DNA from: a bacterium | GTDB lineage: Bacteria > RBG-13-66-14 | Assembly (NCBI GenBank): GCA_026398675.1 | Contig: JAPLSK010000356.1 | Coordinates: 1-6,181 of the forward strand | DNA: 6,181 nucleotides | Reading direction: 5' to 3' | In this document: positions 1-5,566 of the stretch, piece by piece | Layout of the letters: the number at the start of each line of letters is the position of its first letter | Numbering within the stretch: position 1 is the first letter of the stretch | The notes under the pieces: model-generated | Told to the model about the DNA's origin: nothing | The model's database searches: none | The model's input: only the letters and a program-made list of their open reading frames with translations | Made by a program: the position numbers and the translations under genes

Positions 1-279
1 ACCAAGGAAGCCCAGGACATGGTGTCGGACTTCACCCGCATCCGCATCCGCGAGTCCAGCGCGTTCGAGAAGATCATGCCCGGAGTCAAGATCAGCAATG
101 ATCAGCTGACCCCGCAGCTTGATACCGACAAGAACGTCAAGTTGGTGGAGAAGGAACCGGCCAGCCCGGCTGCCATCACCATCCCGCTCGGCACGCAGCC
201 CATCCAGTACTACTTCCGTGGCGACCGTTACCCGGTGTTCTTCGACCGTATCACCACGGCGTCAACTCGCCGCTCTTGA
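1..279 (+). CDS. Partial phage-like structural (capsid-type) protein fragment, 5' end outside the window
   Basis: The frame is open from base 1, so the start lies outside the window; the ATG at 19 is probably internal. About 92 residues are visible. The stretch from RIRESSAFEKIMPGV through 'DTDKNVKLVEKEPASPAAITIP' to 'YYFRGDRYPVFFDRITT' resembles, from memory, tailed-phage structural proteins that read RESS..R.I.P, DTDKPVK, KEP.SPAAI.IP, and R.P.Y.V.FDRI. In those proteins the sequence continues well beyond this point. Here it changes after FFDRITT into ASTRRS and a stop, so the natural C-terminal part is missing. G+C over bases 1-240 is about 60%, against more than 70% in the rows around 540-660. 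Both facts suggest foreign DNA joined at about 256-264. The phage assignment rests on recalled motif similarity, and no neighbouring phage gene is visible to support it. It could be another beta-rich structural protein. Confidence 0.45.
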   Translation, partial: TKEAQDMVSDFTRIRIRESSAFEKIMPGVKISNDQLTPQLDTDKNVKLVEKEPASPAAITIPLGTQPIQYYFRGDRYPVFFDRITTASTRRS

Positions 280-511
280 CGCGCCCGGAGAGGTCGAGGA
301 GCTCATCCGTGCCCGCCGCGACCAGGCCCTTCAGCTCGGCCCGAATCTCCGGCGTGGGCTCCTTCCCGGCGAGGACGTCGGCCAGGGTGACGACGGGCGC
401 CTTGGGGGGTACCTGCGGGGCGGACTCGTCCCCCCCGCCGCCGCAAAACGTCGACACGAGGAGCAGCAGCGGCAAGAGTCTACAGATAGCCGTGTTCGGC
501 GAGGAAGTCAT
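251..511 (-). CDS. Small putative lipoprotein, probably cut short at its C-terminus
   Basis: The 86-residue product has a short N-region with one Arg (R11), a leucine-rich core at 12-19 (LLPLLLLV), then STFC with Cys23 followed by GGGGDES. This has the layout of a lipoprotein signal and flexible linker, although Phe at -1 is not a canonical lipobox residue. After a Pro-rich spacer (31-40) the rest looks helical (TLADVLAG, EIRAELKGLV, DELLDLSGRV). I recognise no family. The ATG at 509-511 lies inside ribE, giving a 32-base overlap in another frame. It has a G-rich Shine-Dalgarno-like stretch (GGGGTGG) just upstream, so translation is probably coupled to ribE. The last residues (PW, stop) fall at the suspected junction at about 256-264, so the native protein is probably longer. 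Confidence 0.5.
   Translation of the reverse strand: MTSSPNTAICRLLPLLLLVSTFCGGGGDESAPQVPPKAPVVTLADVLAGKEPTPEIRAELKGLVAAGTDELLDLSGRVKSGELTPW
254..266. other. Apparent junction between phage-like and bacterial DNA
   Basis: Two oppositely oriented reading frames lose their natural endings here. The plus-strand phage-like protein leaves its conserved pattern after FFDRITT (codon ending at 258) and stops at 277-279. The minus-strand lipoprotein-like frame ends in SGELTPW with a stop at 251-253, inside the phage-like sequence. Base composition also steps up across this point. No direct repeat, integrase site or tRNA end is visible at the junction. It could be an integration edge, a deletion endpoint or a mis-assembly; the sequence alone cannot separate these. 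Confidence 0.5.
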
Positions 512-1103
512 GGTCCACCCCTTTCGGAGTCCGGGTCAGCCCCTCGAGGTAGCGGGCCAGCACGTCCACCTCCAGGTTCAACTCCCAGCCCGGCGGCAGG
601 GCGCCCAGGGTCGTGGCCCGGCCCGTGTGCGGGATGAGGCCCACGGTGAAAAGCCGGCCCTCGGTCCCGATGACCGTCAGGCTCACCCCGTCCAGGGCCA
701 CGGAGCCCTTGGGGACGAGGAAGCGGGCGAGGGCGGCGTCCGCCAGTTCAAGGACCAAAACCCCGTCGGACCTCCGCTCCACCAGCCGCGCCCGGCCGTC
801 CACGTGCCCCAGCACCAGGTGCCCGTCCAGGGCGTCGCCCAGCCTCAAGGGGGATTCCAGGTTCACCGGGGAGCCGGGGACGAGCCGCCCCAGGTTGGTT
901 TTATCGAGGGTCTCCGCCATCGCCTCGGCGGCAAACCCGCCGGGGGACACCTCCACCGCCGTCAGGCAGGCCCCGTTCACCGCCACCGAGCCGCCGGTTT
1001 TCAGGCCGACCGCGGTGCGCGGGGCGTTGATCTCCAGGCGCGCGACCCCGCCCGGCCTCAGCCGGACGACCGCGCCCACTTCGCTGATGATGCCGGTGAA
1101 CAT
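480..1103 (-). CDS. ribE: Riboflavin synthase, alpha chain
   Basis: It catalyses the last step of riboflavin synthesis: two molecules of 6,7-dimethyl-8-ribityllumazine dismutate to riboflavin and a pyrimidinedione. The enzyme is cytosolic and usually a homotrimer. The 207 residues match the family length. The N-terminus MFTGII is the family signature. Two lumazine-binding barrels are visible, roughly 1-97 and 98-187. The first holds VNGACLTAVEV (43-53), with Cys46 at the position of the catalytic-site cysteine. The second begins GHVDGRARL (99-107) and contains ALDGVSLTVIG (136-146), with the conserved Asp and Ser. The C-terminus has the usual ARYLEGL (183-189) helix. Its ATG lies one base after the TGA of the DUF3307-type gene. 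No good Shine-Dalgarno is visible there, so translational coupling is likely. ribD, ribBA and ribH are absent from the window, and I see no FMN riboswitch upstream. Some genomes name this gene ribC. Confidence 0.96.
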   Translation of the reverse strand: MFTGIISEVGAVVRLRPGGVARLEINAPRTAVGLKTGGSVAVNGACLTAVEVSPGGFAAEAMAETLDKTNLGRLVPGSPVNLESPLRLGDALDGHLVLGHVDGRARLVERRSDGVLVLELADAALARFLVPKGSVALDGVSLTVIGTEGRLFTVGLIPHTGRATTLGALPPGWELNLEVDVLARYLEGLTRTPKGVDHDFLAEHGYL

Positions 1104-1104
1104 A

Positions 1105-1830
1105 TCAGGGGTAGAGCTTCAGGCCCACGATTGCGCCCCATAGGGCGGCCCAGAGGAACATCCAGAGGTAGTCCAGCTTGTACGCGCCTTTGAAGCTGCC
1201 GTCCTCGTCGGTGGGTTTCCGCGCGAGCCAGACCAGGAGCGCCGCCGGAGCCACCGCCGCCAGGAAAAACCAGGGCGAGAGCTGGAACCCCAGCTCCACG
1301 CCCGAAAAGGCCACGAGGCCCCCGAAGAGGTAGCTGTTGCGATAGTAATCGGAAAAAACCTCGCGCTTGAAGGGCTTGCGGAAGGTCCGGTTGACGAAGT
1401 TGACGAGAATCATCCCCATGTAGGCCGAAAGGAGCAGGCCCGACAAGAGGTTGACCAGGTAGTCGTCCTTCCACAGGACGTCCAGCCAGGCGGGGAGCCA
1501 GTCCACCGGGGCGAGCTTCCCGAAGAGCCAGGCGAGGCCGACCAGGGTGGCGAGGTGGAAGAGCTGGTCCCCCAGGAAGGCCCATAGGTTCTGCTTCTTG
1601 ATTTTATCGAAGAAGCCGTGGGCCACCTGCACCAAAACCACGGCGCCGAAGAACCAGGTGTCGTGGAGGTAGGGCAGGCAGAGGACCAGGGTGGCCAGCA
1701 GGTGGAAGCCGGCGTGGACGAAGACGCCCCAGCGTTTGGCGTACCGCAGCCGGAAGAGCCAGTCGAACTGCAGGACGTAATCGCCGATGAGGAAGGCGAG
1801 GAGGAGGCGGTAGAAGAGGAAGGTGTTCAT
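1105..1830 (-). CDS. DUF3307-type integral membrane protein
   Basis: The 241-residue protein is hydrophobic throughout, with about six to eight probable membrane segments (near 5-20, 37-56, 60-72, 90-104, 125-145, 168-178, 187-203 and 221-238). The N-terminal half carries spaced motifs that I associate with the DUF3307 family. These are LLLAFLIGDYVLQFDW (9-24), His39 and His43 in the next helix, HGFFDKIK (71-78) and GDQLFHL (87-93). The pattern of membrane-embedded Asp and His residues suggests a conserved polar or metal site, but the family's function is unknown to me. The ATG at 1828-1830 is preceded by a modest Shine-Dalgarno (AAGGG, about 8 bases away). It is the first gene of the unit with ribE. 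Co-transcription with ribE is probable, but a role in flavin metabolism (for example riboflavin transport) would be speculation: known riboflavin transporters such as RibU look different. Confidence 0.85.
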   Translation of the reverse strand: MNTFLFYRLLLAFLIGDYVLQFDWLFRLRYAKRWGVFVHAGFHLLATLVLCLPYLHDTWFFGAVVLVQVAHGFFDKIKKQNLWAFLGDQLFHLATLVGLAWLFGKLAPVDWLPAWLDVLWKDDYLVNLLSGLLLSAYMGMILVNFVNRTFRKPFKREVFSDYYRNSYLFGGLVAFSGVELGFQLSPWFFLAAVAPAALLVWLARKPTDEDGSFKGAYKLDYLWMFLWAALWGAIVGLKLYP

Positions 1831-1920
1831 CTGCGTAGCCCTTTTTTAAAGCCCTCGTTCGCTGTAATAAAATCCGCTCCCGTCACCCCGTTCACTGAAT
1901 CGGTGAGAAACGTCTCTGAC

Positions 1921-1929
1921 ATTGTACCA
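1921..1929 (-). promoter_or_regulatory. Extended -10 promoter candidate for the DUF3307-ribE unit
   Basis: Read on the minus strand, the sequence is TGG-TACAAT, an extended -10 (TGn) followed by a five-of-six match to TATAAT. No convincing -35 lies 16-18 bases upstream, which is tolerated with extended -10 elements. Transcription would start near 1914, leaving a leader of about 84 bases before the ATG at 1830. This 152-base gap is clearly more A+T-rich on its DUF3307 side than the coding sequence around it. It holds no other recognisable element apart from short imperfect inverted repeats near 1890-1917. Confidence 0.5.
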
Positions 1930-1982
1930 AAATCCACCGTACAAACCACGTCCCGCGCCACTCGCTGGGCCCGCCCCCGGCG

Positions 1983-3056
1983 CTAGAACTCCGCTTTGAT
2001 CGCCCCCCAGGTCGTCTCGGCCACCTTCGGGATATCCTCCGTCGTGAAGCTCCAGACGAAGTCGTCGGTCATCTCGTTGCCGCGGTCGTCGGCCAGGCCG
2101 GCGGCCACAGTGCAGGTGACGGTCACGCCTTCGTAGAAGGGATCGTCACCGGTCCAGGTGCAGACTACGTCCATCGGATCTGCGTCGTCAGTGACCAAGT
2201 CGCCGGGGAGGGTCCGGGCCGGCATAGCGAGGACACTCAGAGCGGAGCCGGTGCTCGCGAAGCGGTCGCCGGACAGGGTGGAGTCCTGAACGGTGAAGTT
2301 AATGGTGCCGATGTCAACGGGATGCAGGTCGTCCACGCAGTGGAAGACGATGTTGGAGTCGAGCGGCACGCCAACCTCGCCGTCGTCCGGGTCCATGTAG
2401 TCCACGTACGGCGGGTCGAATTCGGGCTCAACCGCAGTGCCCTCGATGACCTGGAAGAAGCCGTAGGGCGCGCCAAACATGTATTGAGAGGAGTACCACG
2501 GGCCAGAGCCGCCACCGCCGTAATCGAAGTACGCCATGTCGTCCCATGCGTTATTGGTGACGGTCATATACCAAAAGCCGCTGGAGAAGTACGAAGCGCC
2601 CCAGTAGTGTCCGGCATCTAATTCGTAGTCCATCTCGGCTTCCATCTTGTACACGAGATAGCCGGAGGCGTACTGGCCGGTGGAGGTGAGCGTGTAGTCG
2701 GCATCCGCATTGTTCAGCTCGCTGCCGGGGCCCGAGCCGCCCGTATCGTTCCAGAACCGATGCACGTAGCCCGAGGCCTCCTGGTCGACTAGGACCCAGT
2801 ATGTGATTTTCTCGATGTTCGAATCCTGGTCCAGGACGAAGTCGTCGGCGATGACCCAGCCGTAGGACGGCACGGTGGCGATTCCGGTCACGAACTGACC
2901 AAGGTCGAACTCAATGGTCATGTACAGCACGTCCAGGAAGCCGTTGGGCTCCGGCGGCAGGTACGCGGCCCCGTCGTGAGCGACCTCCCCGAGGTCCGTG
3001 CCGACGGCGAAGGCCGCGCACGCGCCCAGAACCAGTACAAGTGTCAGGTATCGCAT
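1983..3056 (-). CDS. Secreted two-domain beta protein (ADDF-type beta domain plus Big_5-like Ig domain)
   Basis: The 357-residue protein starts with a Sec signal peptide (MRYLTLVLVLGACAAFA, cleavage probably after about residue 17). Residues about 40-205 form an aromatic, Asp- and Gly-rich beta region. It contains VIADDFVLDQDSNIEKITYW (68-87) and FWNDTGGSGPGSEL (101-114), a pattern seen in extracellular beta-sandwich domains (ADDF...; fy.d..g.PG). Residues about 212-340 look like a Big_5/SbsA-type Ig domain: DPPYVDYMDPDDGEVGVPLDSNIVF at the start, then GLADDRGNEMTDDFVWSFTTE at the end. The tail is KVAETTWGAIKAEF (344-357). The ATG at 3054-3056 has a strong Shine-Dalgarno (AAGGAGG, 7 bases away). 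The gene lies 65 bases downstream of the cyclase gene on the same strand. Much of it is lower in G+C than its neighbours (about 55-60% in rows 2581-2700). It is probably an exported or surface protein; no catalytic motif is visible. Confidence 0.85.
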   Translation of the reverse strand: MRYLTLVLVLGACAAFAVGTDLGEVAHDGAAYLPPEPNGFLDVLYMTIEFDLGQFVTGIATVPSYGWVIADDFVLDQDSNIEKITYWVLVDQEASGYVHRFWNDTGGSGPGSELNNADADYTLTSTGQYASGYLVYKMEAEMDYELDAGHYWGASYFSSGFWYMTVTNNAWDDMAYFDYGGGGSGPWYSSQYMFGAPYGFFQVIEGTAVEPEFDPPYVDYMDPDDGEVGVPLDSNIVFHCVDDLHPVDIGTINFTVQDSTLSGDRFASTGSALSVLAMPARTLPGDLVTDDADPMDVVCTWTGDDPFYEGVTVTCTVAAGLADDRGNEMTDDFVWSFTTEDIPKVAETTWGAIKAEF

Positions 3057-3097
3057 TGCAAATCCTCCTTGAGAATTGATGAATCACGCAATCGGCC

Positions 3098-3113
3098 CGG
3101 CGCGACGGCGCCG
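3098..3113 (-). terminator. Short GC hairpin between the cyclase and the secreted-protein gene
   Basis: Six perfect base pairs (CGGCGC/GCGCCG) close a four-base loop. An alternative six-pair stem uses ATCGGC at 3091 and GCCGAT at 3110. There is no T-run on the downstream side, so it is at best a weak or Rho-assisted stop or attenuator, or a stabiliser of the cyclase mRNA. The strong ribosome-binding site of the next gene begins about 28 bases further on. The two genes may still share a transcript. Confidence 0.25.
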
Positions 3114-3121
3114 ATGTGCGA

Positions 3122-5425
3122 CTATTTGAAGAGCAGGGTGTGGATCGGCCGCCAGTCGTCGCCGGGGTCGAAGGCGGCCATCTCCCGGCACAGGCTCGCG
3201 TAGTAGGCGGTGGGACCGTCCTGGGGATAGCCCTTCCCCAGCCGCTCGAAGGCGTCGAAGGCGGCCTTGAACTCCCGCCCCTCCCACAGGGACAGACCCC
3301 GCTTGAACTCGGCCAAGAGGCTTTCGAGCTCCGGCTCGGGCGTGCCGAGGCCCAGAAGCTCGTAGCAGATAACCGGCTCCGTCTTGCCCATGACGCGGAA
3401 GCTCCCCAGGCTGCGCAGGATGAAGCGGTCCACCAGGCGCTCCCGGGTGAACTCGGAGCAGATCACCTGGGTGCTGAAGATCTTGTTCAGGGGCTCCAGG
3501 CGTGCGCCCAGGTTCACGTTGTCCCCCATCACCGTGTAGTCGAAGCGCGTGTGGGAGCCCATGTTGCCCACCACCATGGGGCCGGAGTTGATGCCGATCC
3601 GCATGGACATGTGCGGCAGGTTCAGGGGCTTCCACTGCGCGTTGAGCTCCTCGAGCTTGGCGATCATCTCCAGGGCGGTGTGGCAGGCGGCGTCGGCGTG
3701 GTGCTCCACGGGCACCGGCGCCCCGAAAATCCCCATCACCGCGTCCCCGATGAACTTGTCCACCGTCCCCCGGTTGGCGAGGATGATGTCCGCCATGGGG
3801 GTCAGGTAGTCGTTCATCAGGTGCACGAGGTCCGTCGGCTCCATCTGCTCGGAGATGCGCGTGAAGCCCTTGACGTCGGTGAAGATGACGGAGAGGTCCA
3901 GCTTCTCTCCCCCCAGCCTCAACAGGTCGGGGTTGTCTATCATCTGCTCCACCACGGCGGGCGAGACGTAGTGCTGGAAGGTGTCCTTTATCTTGCGCTT
4001 GGCCCGCTGCTCGGTGACGTAGTTGAAGCCGACGACGGTGACCAGGGCCAACAGGATGCCGGAGCCGGGCCGGACAATCTCCAGCCACAGGTTGTGGGCG
4101 GAGAATATCCAGAAGGCGCCGAAGATGTAGCCGCCCAACAGGACCAGGGTCAGGGGGATGGCCACCCACCACCGCAGGTAGGCCACCAGGAAGCCCACCC
4201 CCAGGGTGAGGAGGATGAAAATCCCCAGGGCGAGGCCCGGGTCCAGGCGATCGAGGTAGTCGTCCCCGAGCATGTTGGCGATGGCGGTCGCGTGGATCTC
4301 CAGGCCCGGGTGCGTGTTGGAAAAGGGGCTGGAGATGAAGTCGAAGAGGCCCTCGGCGGTGCCGCCTACCAGGACGACCTTGCCGTGGAAGTTGTCCCAC
4401 GCCTGGACGGCTTTCTGTTCGGGGGACATATCGTCGCGTACGGCCAGGTACTCGATGTCGGTGAAGGAGTAGTAGTTGAAGGTTCCCTCGGGACCCTGCC
4501 CCGGCGGGCCGAGGTAGTTGAGCAGGAGCTCGGCCTGGGGGGTGGTGGGGATGACCTTCGAGTCGCCCAGAAGGACGCCCACGTCGGGGTCGAAGCTTAT
4601 CTTGTCCAGGGGGACGCCCAGGGCCTGCGCCACCGCGGCCAGGGAGAGACTCGGGAAGACGAGGACCTCCCCGGGCCGGGGGCCCTCGGCGGAGATCAAC
4701 AGCGGCACCCGCCAGATAATCTCGTCGTAGGGGGACATCTTGGTGTGCCCCAGCATGCGGGCGGCTCCGGACAGCTCGGGGATGGGCGGCAACCAGCCGG
4801 TAAAGTAGTAGAGGTTCCGCGTCACCTCCGGCGGGAGCTTGATGGCGCGGGCGGTGAAGGGGTTGCCGGAGACATCGCGCGCCTGCTCCTCGGCGGAGAA
4901 GTCCACGGCGGAGAGGCCTAGGATGACGTCCCCCGCCCGGGCCACGGACCCGGCGAAGACTTCGTCCTCGGAATGGGAGGCCATCCAGCCGGCGACCTCA
5001 TCCACCGAACGCGCGCCCTCCAGGAACCGGCGGTTTATCCGGGGGTAGTCGGGGTTGCCCGCCGGCTCGAAGAAGTGGATGTCGAAGACCAGCGCCGCCG
5101 GCTCGGCCTGGGCCACCAGGTCCACCACCTGGGCGTAGTACTCCCGGGTCCAGTCGGGGTAGCGGCCCAGCCCCTCCTGATCGGGGGGCAGGAGGCTGCG
5201 TTCGTCCACGTCAATGATGGCGATTCCGGGGACCTTGGCGCCGGCGTTCTCGGCGCCCTCGTAGCACTTGCCCCGGACCTGCACGCGGGCCCGCATCGTC
5301 GAGAGCTCGAAGTCCTCGAAGAATGCGGTCAGATTCAAAAGGAAGGCCAGCAAGCCGGCCGCCGCCGCCACGGCGAAGGTCACCAGCACCTTCCACCCCG
5401 CCTTCTTGGACCCTTGAGCGCCCAC
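3122..5425 (-). CDS. CHASE2-domain class III (IIIb-like) adenylate cyclase, membrane-bound
   Basis: It converts ATP to cyclic AMP in response to an extracytoplasmic signal. Numbering is from the longest frame (799 residues, GTG at 5521). A first membrane helix (about 45-64) leads into a CHASE2 sensor domain (about 68-425), with GIAIIDVDERSL (99-110) and LVGGTAEGLFDF...PGLEIHATAI (384-414). Three membrane segments (about 430-450, 453-474, 486-501) follow, then a linker helix and FQHYVSPAVVEQM (515-527). The cyclase domain (about 540-722) has metal ligands Asp549 (FTDVKGF) and Asp593 (GDAVMG), base-selecting Lys589 and Thr663, and transition-state Asn670 and Arg674, so it should be active. Lys/Thr is the class IIIb pattern. 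The C-terminus (about 735-780) looks TPR-like. I start it at GTG 5423-5425 (codon 33, 767 residues): AAAGGAG lies four bases upstream, and a promoter overlaps the preceding codons. No cAMP-binding regulator is visible nearby. Confidence 0.93.
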   Translation of the reverse strand: MGAQGSKKAGWKVLVTFAVAAAAGLLAFLLNLTAFFEDFELSTMRARVQVRGKCYEGAENAGAKVPGIAIIDVDERSLLPPDQEGLGRYPDWTREYYAQVVDLVAQAEPAALVFDIHFFEPAGNPDYPRINRRFLEGARSVDEVAGWMASHSEDEVFAGSVARAGDVILGLSAVDFSAEEQARDVSGNPFTARAIKLPPEVTRNLYYFTGWLPPIPELSGAARMLGHTKMSPYDEIIWRVPLLISAEGPRPGEVLVFPSLSLAAVAQALGVPLDKISFDPDVGVLLGDSKVIPTTPQAELLLNYLGPPGQGPEGTFNYYSFTDIEYLAVRDDMSPEQKAVQAWDNFHGKVVLVGGTAEGLFDFISSPFSNTHPGLEIHATAIANMLGDDYLDRLDPGLALGIFILLTLGVGFLVAYLRWWVAIPLTLVLLGGYIFGAFWIFSAHNLWLEIVRPGSGILLALVTVVGFNYVTEQRAKRKIKDTFQHYVSPAVVEQMIDNPDLLRLGGEKLDLSVIFTDVKGFTRISEQMEPTDLVHLMNDYLTPMADIILANRGTVDKFIGDAVMGIFGAPVPVEHHADAACHTALEMIAKLEELNAQWKPLNLPHMSMRIGINSGPMVVGNMGSHTRFDYTVMGDNVNLGARLEPLNKIFSTQVICSEFTRERLVDRFILRSLGSFRVMGKTEPVICYELLGLGTPEPELESLLAEFKRGLSLWEGREFKAAFDAFERLGKGYPQDGPTAYYASLCREMAAFDPGDDWRPIHTLLFK

Positions 5426-5429
5426 CTCA

Positions 5430-5436
5430 CTCCTTT
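5430..5436 (-). promoter_or_regulatory. Ribosome-binding site that sets the cyclase start at 5425
   Basis: Minus-strand AAAGGAG sits four bases before the GTG at 5423-5425. The far-upstream GTG at 5519-5521 opens the same frame. Its extra 32 residues have no domain character, and the DNA encoding them holds the promoter-like sequence, so the 5425 start is preferred. The spacing is slightly shorter than ideal. Confidence 0.6.
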
Positions 5437-5450
5437 GATCTGGAGGCCCG

Positions 5451-5480
5451 ATTATTTTAATCCCAAGGATGGTAGCACAA
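5451..5480 (-). promoter_or_regulatory. Promoter candidate for the cyclase gene
   Basis: Read on the minus strand: TTGTGC (5475-5480), an 18-base spacer, and AATAAT (5451-5456, five of six to TATAAT). This is the most A+T-rich patch in the divergent intergenic region. Transcription would begin near 5444, leaving a leader of about 19 bases to the GTG at 5425. That leader would exclude translation from the GTG at 5521. Confidence 0.45.
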
Positions 5481-5513
5481 CCGGGGCGCCTCTGTCCCCC
5501 GACAATCGCCGTG

Positions 5514-5522
5514 TGATACACT
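5514..5522 (+). promoter_or_regulatory. Extended -10 promoter candidate for the repeat-protein gene
   Basis: TGA-TACACT is an extended -10 with a four-of-six hexamer. No good -35 is seen upstream. Transcription would begin near 5529, about 38 bases before the ATG at 5567. It faces away from the cyclase promoter, so the two genes would share a divergent control region of about 140 bases. Confidence 0.35.
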
Positions 5523-5566
5523 TACCCCACCAGCCGAACCGGCCGATCCCCAACGAGGAGATACTT

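Noticed and set aside
1104..1110. FMN riboswitch for ribE
   Set aside because: ribE starts one base after the preceding gene, and the leader upstream of that gene (1831-1914) is too short and lacks the conserved FMN-aptamer segments.
276..1193. 305-residue plus-strand frame across ribE and the lipoprotein gene
   Set aside because: It is antisense to ribE, which is unmistakable, and its own translation is low-complexity.
1831..1982. Possible terminator after the secreted-protein gene (GCGCC...GGCGC near 1954-1982)
   Set aside because: There are only five closing base pairs around a long internal segment, and no T-run follows.
3084..4400. 438-residue minus-strand frame overlapping the cyclase in another phase
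   Set aside because: Its product is Arg-, Pro-, Gly- and His-rich without domain motifs, as expected for an off-frame reading of GC-rich coding DNA.
3116..4921. 601-residue open frame on the plus strand, antisense to the cyclase
   Set aside because: It mirrors a high-GC coding gene, is full of low-complexity G, V, H, Q and E residues, and shows no domain. The opposite strand carries a complete, motif-verified cyclase.
4973..5566. Upstream extension of the repeat-protein frame
   Set aside because: The extension is antisense to the cyclase and lacks coding character. The ATG at 5567 has a good ribosome-binding site and begins a textbook signal peptide.
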